Of a DNA stretch of 64,000 bases, positions 27,552 to 40,025 are shown one piece after another. This DNA is from Mytilisepta virgata. Lineage: Eukaryota; Mollusca; Bivalvia; Mytilida; Mytilidae. Where the stretch lies: the NCBI GenBank assembly GCA_028015205.1, contig CM051518.1, positions 28,772,501-28,836,500 of the forward strand. Reading direction: 5' to 3'. The notes under the pieces were generated by a model, which worked only from the letters and a program-made list of their open reading frames with translations, was not told where the DNA came from and did not search any database. Both the position numbers and the translations under genes were made by a program. The stretch's first letter is position 1. Each line of letters starts with the position of its first letter.

Positions 27552-30067
27552 AGGTCTTTCCACTTTCCGTGGAAAGACCTTTTGCTTTTGTTCTGATTAT
27601 TTTTTTTTTTTTTTTTTTTCTTCTGCCGTCTAGGATGTTTTTTTGTTACTTGACATATCGAAAGGATTTTTGGCCCATGATTGCGTACAGTGATTACGAT
27701 TTCACCATTGACCCTGTGTAACCGAACACCTTTTTTTATAGGAGTTATCTCCCCGCCCCCTTCTTTTCTTGTTATCTTTATTTCTCTGTAACCGTAGAAG
27801 ATATCGACCTAAAATCTTTTGCAATATCTTCAGTGTATCTGTGCGCAACTTTGTTCCATTTGGTCGGAAAGGATCTGACGACATTTCATAGGAGTTATTT
27901 CCCTTCAAACGACTTTCACTTTTGGTGTATCATACAAATTGTTATTTAGAGTTGAGATATCAACATGAAACTTTGTATTTAGGGTCCATGACCCCTAACA
28001 AGTAAAATGAGGTCAAGGTCAAAGGTCAAGGTCAAGTTCTAAATTTTGACTTTTGCTTGTTATCGCTTCTCCTCTGAAACGGTAAAAGATAGCTGATAAA
28101 ATGTAATGGAGAAAATGTTAAGGACGTTGAGACCTAGTTTTGTTACATTTGCGAAAAAGTTGTATGACGTCATTTTATAGGCGTAATTGCCGTTAGAACG
28201 TTTAAATTTTCGGTTTTTCGTTTATTTCTCAACAATGGTACATGATAAAGGCATGGGGTCTTTTGTTCTGACATCAAGGATCGATGACCTTCAAATTGGC
28301 ATCAAGGTCAAAGGTCAAGGTCAAGTTCTAAATTTTGACTTTTGCTTGTTATCGCTTCTCCTCTGAAACGGTAAAAGATAGCTGATAAAATGTAATGGAG
28401 AAAATGTTAAGGACGTTGAGACCTAGTTTTGTTACATTTGCGAAAAAGTTGTATGACGTCATTTTATAGGCGTAATTGCCGTTAGAACGTTTAAATTTTC
28501 GGTTTTTCGTTTATTTCTCAACAATGGTACATGATAAAGGCATGGGGTCTTTTGTTCTGACATCAAGGATCGATGACCTTCAAATTGGCATCAAGGTCAA
28601 AGGTCAAGGTCAAGTTCTAAATTTTGACTTTTGCTTGTTATCGCTTCTCCTCTGAAACGGTAAAAGATAGCTGATAAAATGTAATGGAGAAAATGTTAAG
28701 GACGTTGAGACCTAGCTTTGTTACATTGCATGAAAGTTGTATGACGTCATTTTATAGGCGTAATTGCCCACAGAACGTTTAAATTTTCGGTTTTTCGTTT
28801 ATTTGTCAACAATGGTACATGATAAAGGCATGGGGTCTTTTGTTCTGACATCAAGGATTGATAACCTTCAAATTGGCATCAAGGTCAAAGGTCAAGGTCA
28901 AGTTCTAAATTTTGACTTTTGCTTGTTATCGCTTCTCCTCTGAAACGGTAAAAGATAGCTGATAAAATGTAATGGAGAAAATGTTAAGGACGTTGAGACC
29001 TAGCTTTGTTACATTTGCATAAAAGTTGTATGACGTCATTTTATAGGCGTAATTGCCCCTAGAACGTTTAAATTTTCGGTTTTTCGTTTATTTCTCAACA
29101 ATGGTACATGATAAAGGCATGGGGTCTTTTGTTTTAACATTAGGGATTGATAACCTTCAAATTGGTATCAAGGTCAAAGGTCAAGGTCAAGTTCTATTTT
29201 TTGACATTTGCTTGTTATCACTACTCCTCTGAAATTGTTGTAGATAGCCAAGGAAATGTAATGGTGGAAATGTTTAGGACATTGATGCGCAACTTTGTTA
29301 CATTTGAGTTAAAGTTGTATGACGTCATCTTTTGAGAGTAATTGCGCCTAGAACGTTCAAACTTAAGGTTTTTCGTTTATAACTTGACAATGGTACATAA
29401 TAATGGCATGGGGTCTTCTACAATGACCTCAGCGACCAATGACCTTGAAATAGGTCACAAGGTCAAAGGTCAAGGTCATGACCTATATTACGTATTTTGC
29501 ATTTTTCACACTTTATAAGGTTTTTTTCCAGATTTTTAAAGCAATTAAAGTTATTGAAAGCGTTAAATTCAGGCACTACTTTTGATGACGTCATTTCTGG
29601 CAAGGTTATTATTTATGTAGACGTTTTTAGACGTTTTGAATATATTGGAATGTTAATTAACGTGACAATGTTACAGCCGATGAAAAGGTCTAGAATTGTC
29701 AATTTATAAGGTCACATTAATGACGTTTTTGATGTTTATAGTGCAAAACAGTATAATTCATCACAAACATTTTGTTAAAAATAAACATTTTTCTTCGTTA
29801 TTCAAACTAGCAGTCCATATATTTTTTTAAAAATTGTGAAATTACCTATCATATCAAACCAGAAGTGATATTTGTAATACGGGAAGTAGCATAATACCTC
29901 CCTTATTTCAATCAAAGAACCATAGAACCATATATTTTTGCAATCGCTGAAAGCTTAGATATGCTCTAAAACCAACAATTACATTTTAAACCTCATTTTT
30001 GTTATCAACAAATCTGCAATTGAGGTGGAAAGACCTTCAATTGTTCTCTGAAGAATTGGTTTTTAAT
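27552..30067 (+). mobile_element. Complete E-family Helentron-like element, copy 1
   Basis: 5' module with spacer ACTTTCCGT and TTTTGCTTTTGTTCTG, then a long T tract. A leader follows (CTGCCGTCTAGGATG to about 27990), then five 289-bp tandem units, then a terminal segment to GTGGAAAGACCTT and the hairpin at 30038-30058 (one mismatch, GAAGAATTG), ending GGTTTTTAATT. Copy 2 at 51622-53560 has identical ends and fewer units. It is inserted in the ATT tract of the P element. Confidence 0.85.
27990..29480 (+). repeat. 289-bp tandem array inside E copy 1
   Basis: GTTCTA landmarks fall at 28036, 28325, 28614, 28902 and 29191. Each unit has CTCTGAAACGGTAAAAGATAG, TGTAATGGAGAAAATGTTAAG, TATGACGTCATTTTATAGG, TTTTTCGTTTATTTCTCAAC and AAGGTCAAAGGTCAAGGTCA. 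TGACGTCA falls at 28165, 28454, 28742, 29031 and 29320, with one more at 29586 beyond the array. Confidence 0.95.
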
Positions 30068-31402
30068 TATTTTTATTCTTTCTTTTCCGCCACATTTCAA
30101 AGTCTTCTGTTTTTAAGAGCTTACGACATATCATTATGAAACTTCTTATATGATATCGGTGTGTTAAAATCTATTCGATATCAACCCTGAGTTATCGAAC
30201 TTTTTTCCATTACAGAGTTATCTCCCCGAACACCGTAACCCTTGTTATGATTTAAACTCTGAAACCATAAGAGATACGCTAAAACTTAAGGGTGGAAAAT
30301 GTTTAACTACGTAGACCGATGATTCATTACATTTGGTCCAAAGAGATTTGATGACTCCTTCAAGGGGCATAACTGCATCAAAATCTAGACAGAAGACTCT
30401 AAGGGTCAAAAGTAAGGTTAGGGGTCAGATATCAATATGAAACTTTATAGTTAGTCTCCACAAGCCATTCAAAGAAAAATAATGTCAAGGTCAAAGGTCA
30501 AGGTCAAGTTCTAAATTATTTTTATTCTTTTTTTCCGCCACATTTCAAAGTCTTCTTGTTTCAACAGCTTACGACGTATCATTATGAAACTTCTTATATG
30601 ATATCGGTGTGTTAAAATCTATTCAAAATCGACCCTGAGTTATCGAACTTTTTTCCATTACAGAGTTATCTCCCCAAACACCGTAACCCTTGTTATGATT
30701 TAAACTCTGAAACCATAAGAGATAGGCTAAAACTTAAGGGTGGAAAATGTTCAACTATGTAGACCGATGATTCATTACATTTGGTCCAAAAAGATTTGAT
30801 GACTCCTTCAAGGGGCATAACTGCATCAAAATCTAGAGAGAAGACTTTAAGGGTCAAAAGTAAGGTTAGGGACCAGATATCAATATGAAACTTTACAGTT
30901 GGTCTCCACAAGCCATTCCAAGAAAAATAATGTCAAGGTCAAAGGTCAAGGTCAAGTTCTAAAGTTTGACTTTTCCTTGTTATGAGTATTCCTCTGAAAC
31001 GGTAGAAGATAGATGATGAAATATAATGGGGAAAATGTAAAGGACATTGAGACGCAACTTTGTTCCATTAGTGTCAAAGTCCTATGACGTCATCTTGTAG
31101 GAGTTATTGTCCTTAGAACATAAAATTAAATAGTTTTTCATAAACAACTTGATAATGGTATATAGTAAAGGCACCGGGTCTTTTGAAATGATACCAGGGA
31201 CCACTGACCTCCAAAAAGATCAAAAGGTCAAAGGTCAAGGTCATGTCCTAGATATTGAACTTGGCTTTTAAACAGTTTGTTCATGTTTTTTTAGATTTTT
31301 TACAAACATTTTAAGGAAAAAAGACTTACTAGGGTGTCATAACACTCTCTATAATCGAATGGAAAGACCTTACATTTGTTCTCGGAACAAATGTCTTACT
31401 AG
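30068..31402 (+). mobile_element. P-family body (closes the module at 27489)
   Basis: Starts ATTTTTATTCTTTCTTTTCCGCC straight after E's hairpin. Contains two ~450-bp direct copies (30068 and about 30518) that share TTTTTATTCTTT and CCGCCACATTTCAAAGTCTTC, then an E-like monomer (CTCTGAAACGGTAGAAGATAG, ATGACGTCAT at about 31084). Ends TGGAAAGACCTTA, hairpin 31373-31393 (loop TCG), TCTTACTAGT. The CTAG end recalls the CTRR of classical Helitrons. Confidence 0.75.
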
Positions 31403-32817
31403 TTATTATTTTTTTTCTTCCGCCAGAAAAACTTTTTTGCCATTTCGCGACATATCATTTCGAAACTTGGTGGGATGTGTCGTATTCAGACACCGATTTC
31501 AGAAAACACCCTGCTAAGCCGAACTCTTTGTCGTTACAGAGTTATCTGCCCGGCGTAGCGAAACCTTGTTATCGCTTCATCTCTGAAACCGTAAAACTTA
31601 GATGCAAACCGAAAGGTGGAAAGTGTTCGGTTTATCGACTGCATGCTTCATGACACAAAACCGAAAGGATTTCAAATGTCGTAATAAGAGTTATGTCCCC
31701 TTAATGAAAACTAGTTTTCGCTAAAAATTTTTACTCGAAAACTATGACATGTACAGGCATGGGACTTTCACTATTGGTCACAGGACCAAATAAGCTATCG
31801 TATGGGGTCAAGGTCAAATCTCAATTTTGACCTTGACCTTTGACCACAGACCTTGTTATCGAAATAGCTCAGAAACCGAAAGAGATGGCTGATTAAATAT
31901 ATTGGGAAAAATGTTTATCTTGTCAAGATCTAAATTTGTCTCATTGGAACTGAAGTTGTACAATGACTCCTTATAGGAGTTATTGCCCTTGATGCATATT
32001 TGTTTTATACTATAGCTCGAAAACCATTATAGATATGAAGAAAATGCTAATACAAAAAAAGATCAGTTTCAAAAGATCTACATTTTAGTACCAAGGTCAA
32101 AAGTCAGATATCAAGGTCATCAAAAAACCCCTTAGCAACCGACGGAAAAGTACCTAGCAACCATATATATTTATGGTCAGGACCCTATTATAGAGCAATA
32201 GAGGTCAAAATGGAAGGTCAAGGGTCAAGGTCATCGAAAAAGTCCTTAGCAACTGATGGAAAAGTACCTAGCAACCATATATATTTATGCTCAGGATCAT
32301 ATTATAGAGCCATAGAGGTCAAAATGGAAGGTCTAGGGTCAAGGTCATTGAAAAAGTCCTTAGCAACTGATGGAAAAGTACCTAGCAACCATATATATTT
32401 ATGCTCAGGACCCTATTATAGAGCCGTAGAGGTCAAAATGGAAGGTCAGGGGTCAAGGTCATTGACAAAGTCCTTAGCAACTGATGGAAAAGTACCTAGC
32501 AACCATATATATTTATGCTCAGGATCATATTATAGAACCATAGAGGTCAAAATGGAAGGTCAAGGGTCAAGGTCATTGAAAAAGTCCTTAGTAACTGATG
32601 GAAAAGTACCTAGCAACCATATATATTTATGTTCAGGAACCTATTTTAGAGCTGTAGAGGTCAAAATCGAAGGTCAATGGTCAAGGTCATTGTGATAGTC
32701 CTATATTTTGACTATACAAGTCTAAATACAAGGTCAACAGTCATGCTTAATAGCCTTAATTGTAATTCGACTCGGGAAAGACCTTGCAATTGTTCTCTGA
32801 ACAATTGTCTTTCTAGT
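31403..32817 (+). mobile_element. Q-family body (closes the module at 27431)
   Basis: Starts TTATTATTTTTTTTCTTCCGCC immediately after P's end. The same sequence in Q copy 2 (47686) follows the 5' module without interruption. Contains TTGACCTTGACCTTTGACC (inverted half-sites, about 31838) and a 114-bp array (about 32110-32690) with one 161-codon open frame. Ends GGGAAAGACCTT, hairpin 32787-32807, TCTTTCTAGT. Confidence 0.8.
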
Positions 32818-32818
32818 T

Positions 32819-32876
32819 AAGGTCTTTCCCACTACAGTGGAAAGACCTTATTGTATTTCTTCTGATTATTATTATT
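32819..32876 (+). mobile_element. 5' module of an M element, split from its body
   Basis: Variant AAGACCTTATTGTATTTC, the M form. The M body at 34292-36220 is its expected partner. An F element lies between. Confidence 0.75.
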
Positions 32877-34291
32877 AAGGTCTTTCCCACTACAGTGGAA
32901 AGACCTTACTGTATTTCTTCTGATTATTATTATTATTATTATTATTGTTCTTCTTTTCTGCCATCAATTGACGAAAAGTGTCTTGACATATCTTTTCGAT
33001 ACTTGGTACCATTATTTGGTCATACCGGTACTCGCCTTGACCGACCCTGCGAAACCGATCTATTTTTAGTAACGGAGTTATCTGCCCCAGACCGAAAAAC
33101 CTTGTGCACAGATCTCCTCCTAAACCATAACCTGTATCAAAAATCTGAAGTGTGGAAAATGTTGCTGGACTCCTGGCAACATGTCATCACTCAAAAAAAA
33201 AAATTTCGACCAACTTCCTGGTTACGCGTTTTTGACTCGAAAAGTGTCGCGACTCGTCAAATTTTTTTCTTCAAAACGGTAAGTCCTAGAGACTTGGGAC
33301 CTTCACCAATCATCCTGGATGACATATGTTGCATTCAAAAATGTCAAGGTCAAAGGTCAAATCTCAAGGTCAGAGGTCATGGTACACCTTGTTATCAGGT
33401 TAACTCAAAAACCATACAAAATTTAAGCAGACATGTAATGGGGAAAATACTTGTCTAATTTAGACCTTTATTTCATATAAAGGGTCGAACCCTGTACGAC
33501 AAACGGTTTTCGAGTTATAGCCCTTAACGCGTTTCAGCTAAATGGTTTTTGGCCTATAACTTGAAAATGGTTCGAGATAACATAGTAAACATATGGGTTA
33601 TTGGTGACCGTCAACTTATTCCCTTCAATTTAAAATCAAACTTGATTGGCTAATGGCGGCCATTTTCAAAATGGCCGACACTGTAAACAGTTTTTGTGGA
33701 AAAGCACGTAAACCATACAAAATTGAAGCAGACAATACATGGGAAAATTGTTCGTCACGTCGAAATCTACAAAAAAGTCTTCAGGACCGAAACCGTAAAA
33801 CTTGTCGTTTTTGAGTTATTGCACTTGATTTGTATGTTAAAACTGGTTTTTTGCTTATAACTTGAAAACCGTATTAGATAGTATAGTAAACATGTATACT
33901 TAAATGAATCAGTATGCAAAGACCTACAATTTGAGTCAAAGGTCAAAGGTCATGGGTCAAGGTCATTCCCTAGCAACAAGGTAACGTTAATGAAAAGTCC
34001 ATAGCAACCATATGTATTCTTTACCAACACTACCTTCTGAGTTTAGAATTAAGTTTTATAACCGGAAGTGACCTTCTGTCCATAGCAACCGACAAAGTCC
34101 TTAACAACCATACTTTTTCTGACACTAGGCCCCTTGATCTTTATTCTGGAACCTATATGATAACTATTGGCAACATTTTATCGTAAACAAAAAGACTCAA
34201 TTGTCTTAAGTATTTGTATAGGACACCATAACACTAACTAGAGACGGGGAAAGACCTCACATTTGTTCTCTGAACAAATGACTTTTTAATT
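32877..34291 (+). mobile_element. Complete F-family element, copy 1, inserted into an M element
   Basis: The 5' module carries AAGACCTTACTGTATTTC; the C replacing T is shared with the F element at 59969. The body begins TTCTTTTCTGCCATCAATTG and joins M-like sequence (GACTCGAAAAGTGTCGCG at 33236, and the GGCCATTTTCAAAATGGCC palindrome at about 33658). It then diverges from 33797 and lacks the 114-bp array. Ends GGGGAAAGACCTC, hairpin 34260-34280. The apparent 187-codon frame (32895-33458) starts inside the module and ATT tract and is not a credible gene. Confidence 0.8.
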
Positions 34292-36220
34292 ATTATTATT
34301 ATTCTTCTTCTTTTCCGCGGTCACTATAACAAAAGTGTCGCGACATATCTTTACGATACTTGGTACCATTATTCGGTCATACTCTGACTCGCTTTGACTG
34401 ACCCTGCGAAACCGATCTATTTTTAGTAACGGAGTTATCTGCCCGACATTCAAAAACCTTGTGTGCAGATAAACTCAGAAACCGTAACCGTTATCAAAAA
34501 TCTGAAGCGGGGGAAATGTTGCTAGACTCCTGGTCATGATTCGTCACGCAAAAAAAAACATTTCCATCAACTTCCTAGTTACGCGTTTTTGACTCGAAAA
34601 GTGTCGCGACTCGTCAAATTTTTTTTCTTCAAAACGGTTAGTCCTAGAGACTTGGGACCTTCACCAATCATCCTGGATGACATATGTTGCATTCAAAAAT
34701 GTCAAGGTCAAAGGTCAAATCTCAAGGTCAGAGGTCATGGTACACCTTGTTATCAGGTTAACTCAAAAACCATACAAAATTTAAGCAGACATGTAATGAG
34801 GAAAATACTTGTCTCATTTAGACCTTTATTTCATATAAAGGGTCGAACCCTGTACGACGAACGGTTTTCGAGTTATAGCCCTTAACGCGTTTCGGCTAAA
34901 TGGTTTTTGGCCTATAACTTGAAAATGGTTCGAGATAACATAGTAAACATATGGGTTATTGGTGACCGTCAACTTATTCCCTTCAATTTAAAATCAAACT
35001 CGATTGGCTAATGGCGGCCATTTTCAAAATGGCCGACACTGTAAACAGTTTTTGTGGAAAAGCACGTAAACCGTACAAAATTGAAGCAGACAATACATGG
35101 GAAAATTGTTCGTCACGTCGAAATCTACAAGAAAGTCTTCAGGACCGAAACCGTAAGTTCTACGATGACTCCTTAAAGAGTTACTGCCCCTGACGTATGT
35201 TTGTTTTATACTATATCTCGAAAACCATTATAGATATGAAGAAAATGTTAATACAAAAAAAGATCAGTTACAAAAGATCTACATTTTAGTACCAAGGTCA
35301 AAAGTCAGATATCAAGGTCATCCAAAAAGCCCTTAGCAACCGATGGAAAAGTACCTAGCAACCATATATATTTATGTTCAGGATCATATTATAGAGCCAT
35401 AGAGGTCAAAATGGAAGGTCAAGGGTCAAGGTCATCGAAAAAGTCCTTAGTAACCGACGGAAAAGTACCTAGCAACCATATATATTTATGCTGAGGATCA
35501 TATTATAGAGCCATAGAGGTCAAAATTGAAGGTCAAGGATCAAGGTCATTGAAAAAGTCCTTAGCAACCGATGGAAAAGTACCTAGCAACCATATATATT
35601 TATGCTCAGGATCATATTATAGAGCCATAGAGGTCAAAATGGAAGGTCAAAATCAAGGTCATTGAAAAAGTCCTTAGCAACCGATGGAAAAGTACCTAGC
35701 AACCATATATATTTCTGTTCAGGACTCTATTTTAGAGCTGTAGAGATCAAAATGGAAGGTCAAGGTCATCGAAAAAGCCCTTAGCAACCGATTGAAAAGT
35801 ACCTAGCAACCATATATATTTATGTTCAGAATCCTGATTTAGAGCTGTAGAGGTGAAAATGGAAGGTCAAGGGTCAAGGTCAATGAAAAAGTCCTTAGCA
35901 ACCGATAGAAAAGTACCTAGCAACCATATATAGTTATGTTCAGGACCCTATTTTAGAGCTGTAGAGATCAAAATGGAAGGTCATGGTCAAGGTCATAGAA
36001 AAAGTCATTAGCAACCGATGTAAAAGTACCTAGCAACCATATATATCTATGTTCAGGAACCTCTTTCAGAGCTGTAGAGGTCAAATCAAAGGTCAATGGT
36101 CAAGGTCATGGTGACAGAGTCCTATATTTTGACTAATATCCTTAGCAACTGAGGATTAAAAGGTCAATTTGACAAGGGAAAGACCTTGCAATTGTTCTCT
36201 GAACAATTGTCTTTTTAATT
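34292..36220 (+). mobile_element. M-family body (closes the module at 32819)
   Basis: CCGCGG start to hairpin 36189-36209. Its 114-bp array carries extra units compared with body 1 (AGCCCTTAGCAACCGATTG variants near 35780), a longer form shared with copies at 39949, 41931, 43860, 55959 and 57955. Confidence 0.75.
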
Positions 36221-38042
36221 ATTATTATTATTCTTCTTCTTTTCCGCGGTCACTATAACAAAAGTGTCGCGACATATCTTTACGATACTTGGTACCATTA
36301 TTCGGTCATACTCTGACTCGCTTTGACTGACCCTGCGAAACCGATCTATTTTTAGTAACGGAGTTATCTGCCCGACATTCAAAAACCTTGTGTGCAGATA
36401 AACTCAGAAACCGTAACCGTTATCAAAAATCTGAAGCGGGGGAAATGTTGCTAGCCTCCTGGTCATGATTCGTCACGCAAAAAAAAACATTTCGATCAAC
36501 TTCCTGGTTACGCGTTTTTGACTCGAAAAGTGTCGCGACTCGTCAAATTTTTTTTCTTCAAAACGGTTAGTCCTAGAGACTTGGGACCTTCACCAATCAT
36601 CCTGGATGACATATGTTGCATTCAAAAATGTCAAGGTCAAAGGTCAAATCTCAAGGTCAGAGGTCATGGTACACCTTGTTATCAAGTTAACTCAAAAACC
36701 ATACAAAATTTAAGCAGACATGTAATGGGGAAAATACTTGTCTCATTTAGACCTTTATTTGATATAAAGGGTCGAACCCTGTACGACAAACGGTTTTCGA
36801 GTTATAGCCCTTAACGCGTTTCGGCTAAATGGTTTTTGGCCTATAACTTGAAAATGGTTCGAGATAACATAGTAAACATATGGGTTATTGGTGACCGTCA
36901 ACTTATTCCCTTCAATTTAAAATCAAACTCGATTGGCTAATGGCGGCCATTTTCAAAATGGCCGACACTGTAAACAGTTTTTGTGGAAAAGCGCGTAAAC
37001 CGTACAAAATTGAAGCAGACAATACATGGGAAAATTGTTCGTCACGTCGAAATCTACAAAAAAGTCTTCAGGACCGAAACCGTAAGTTCTACGATGACTC
37101 CTTAAAGAGTTACTGCCCCTGACGTATGTTTGTTTTATACTATATCTCGAAAACCATTATAGATATGAAGAAAATGTTAATACAAAAAAAGATCAGTTAC
37201 AAAAGATCTACATTTTAGTACCAAGGTCAAAAGTCAGATATCAAGGTCATCCAAAAAGCCCTTAGCAACCGATGGAAAAGTACCTAGCAACCATATATAT
37301 TTATGTTCAGGATCATATTATAGAGCCATAGAGGTCAAAATGGAAGGTCAAGGGTCAAGGTCATCGAAAAAGTCCTTAGTAACCGACGGAAAAGTACCTA
37401 GCAACCATATATATTTATGCTGAGGATCATATTATAGAGCCATAGAGGTCAAAATTGAACGTCAAGGATCAAGGTCATTGAAAAAGTCCTTAGCAACCGA
37501 TGGAAAAGTACCTAGCAACCATATATATTTATGCTCAGGATCATATTATAGAGCCATAGAGGTCAAAATGGAAGGTCAAAATCAAGGTCATTGAAAAAGT
37601 CCTTAGCAACCGATGGAAAAGTACCTAGCAACCATATATATTTATGTTCAGAATCCTGATTTAGAGCTGTAGAGGTGAAAATGGAAGGTCAAGGGTCAAG
37701 GTCAATGAAAAAGTCCTTAGCAACCGATAGAAAAGTACCTAGCAACCATATATATTTATGTTCAGGACCCTATTTTAGAGCTGTAGAGATCAAAATGGAA
37801 GGTCATGGTCAAGGTCATAGAAAAAGTCATTAGCAACCGACGTAAAAGTACCTAGCAACCATATATATCTATGTTCAGGAACCTCTTTCAGAGCTGTAGA
37901 GGTCAAATCAAAGGTCAATGGTCAAGGTCATGGTGACAGAGTCCTATATTTTGACTAATATCCTTAGCAACTGAGGATTAAAAGGTCAATTTGACACGGG
38001 AAAGACCTTGCAATTGTTCTCTGAACAATTGTCTTTTTAATT
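36221..38042 (+). mobile_element. M-family body (no 5' module found)
   Basis: Standard body ending with hairpin 38011-38031. No unmatched M module remains to its left in this array, so it does not fit the nesting scheme. Confidence 0.75.
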
Positions 38043-38152
38043 AAGGTCTTTCCCACTACAGTGGAAAGACCTTATTGTATTTCTTCTGATTATTAAGGTC
38101 TTTCCCACTACAGTGGAAAGACCTTATTGTATTTCTTCTGATTATTATTATT
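38043..38152 (+). mobile_element. Two stacked 5' modules of M elements
   Basis: Modules start at 38043 and 38095, followed by 2 and 4 ATT units. A third (38153) is joined to its body with 16 ATT units. The first two are expected to belong to the bodies at 43860 and 41931. Confidence 0.75.
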
Positions 38153-38198
38153 AAGGTCTTTCCCACTACAGTGGAAAGACCTTATTGTATTTCTTCTG

Positions 38199-38247
<49 letters not shown>

Positions 38248-39942
38248 TTCTTCTTTTCCGCGGTCACTATAACAAAAGTGTCGCGACATATCTTTACGAT
38301 ACTTGGTACCATTATTCGGTCATACTCTGACTCGCTTTGACTGACCCTGCGAAACCGATCTATTTTTAGTAACGGAGTTATCTGCCCGACATTCAAAAAC
38401 CTTGTTTGCAGATAAACTCAGAAACCGTAACCGTTATCAAAAATCTGAAGCGGGGGAAATGTTGCTAGACTCCTGGTCATGATTCGTCACGCAAAAAAAA
38501 ACATTTCGATCAACTTCCTGGTTACGCGTTTTTGACTCGAAAAGTGTCGCGACTCGTCAAAATTTTTTTCTTCAAAACGGTTAGTCCTAGAGACTTGGGA
38601 CCTTCACCAATCATCCTGGATGACATATGTTGCATTCAAAAATGTCAAGCTCAAAGGTCAAATCTCAAGGTCAGAGGTCATGGTACACCTTGTTATCAGG
38701 TTAACTCAAAAACCATACAAAATTTAAGCAGACATGTAATGGGGAAAATACTTGTCTCATTTAGACCTTTATTTGATATAAAGGGTCGAACCCTGTACGA
38801 CAAACGGTTTTCGAGTTATAGCCCTTAACGCGTTTCGGCTAAATGGTTTTTGGCCTATAACTTGAAAATGGTTGGAGATAACATAGTAAACATATGGGTT
38901 ATTGGTGACCGTCAACTTATTCCCTTCAATTTAAAATCAAACTCGATTGGCTAATGGCGGCCATTTTCAAAATGGCCGACACTGTAAACAGTTTTTGTGG
39001 AAAAGCATGTAAACCGTACAAAATTGAAGCAGACAATACATGGGAAAATTGTTCGTCACGTCGAAATCTACAAAAAAGTCTTCAGGACCGAAACCGTAAG
39101 TTCTACGATGACTCCTTAAAGAGTTACTGCCCCTGACGTATGTTTGTTTTATACTATATCTCGAAAACCATTATAGATATGAAGAAAATGTTAATACAAA
39201 AAAAGATCAGTTACAAAAGATCTACATTTTAGTACCAAGATCAAAAGTCAGATATCAAGGTCATCCAAAAAGCCCTTAGCAACCGATGGAAAAGTACCTA
39301 GCAACCATATATATTTATGTTCAGGATCATATTATAGAGCCATAGAGGTCAAAATGGAAGGTCAAGGGTTAAGGTCATCGAAAAAGTCCTTAGTAACCGA
39401 CGGAAAAGTACCTAGCAACCATATATATTTATGTTGAGGATCATATTATAGAGCCATAGAGGTCAAAATTGAAGGTCAAGGATCAAGGTCATTGAAAAAG
39501 TCCTTAGCAACCGATGGAAAAGTACCTAGCAACCATATATATTTATGCTCAGGATCATATTATAGAGCCATAGAGGTCAAAATGGAAGGTCAAAATCAAG
39601 GTCATTGAAAAAGTCCTTAGCAACCGATAGAAAAGTACCTAGCAACCATATATATTTATGTTCAGGACCCTATTTTAGAGCTGTAGAGATCAAAATGGAA
39701 GGTCATGGTCAAGGTCATAGAAAAAGTCATTAGCAACCGATGTAAAAGTACCTAGCAACCATATATATCTATGTTCAGGAACCTCTTTCAGAGCTGTAGA
39801 GGTCAAATCAAAGGTCAATGGTCAAGGTCATGGTGACAGAGTCCTATATTTTGACTAATATCCTTAGCAACTGAGGATTAAAAGGTCAATTTGACACGGG
39901 AAAGACCTTGCAATTGTTCTCTGAACAATTGTCTTTTTAATT
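38153..39942 (+). mobile_element. Complete M element, short 114-bp array
   Basis: 5' module, 16 ATT units, body and hairpin 39911-39931. Its 114-bp array is the shortest of the M copies. Three ATT units then separate it from the next complete element. Confidence 0.8.
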
Positions 39943-39948
39943 ATTATT

Positions 39949-39994
39949 AAGGTCTTTCCCACTACAGTGGAAAGACCTTATTGTATTTCTTCTG

Positions 39995-40025
<31 letters not shown>

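Noticed and set aside
32895..33458. 187-codon frame with a Tyr run (also 59987 and 61508)
   Set aside because: Reads through the element's 5' module and ATT tract into the body; composition and position show it is fortuitous.
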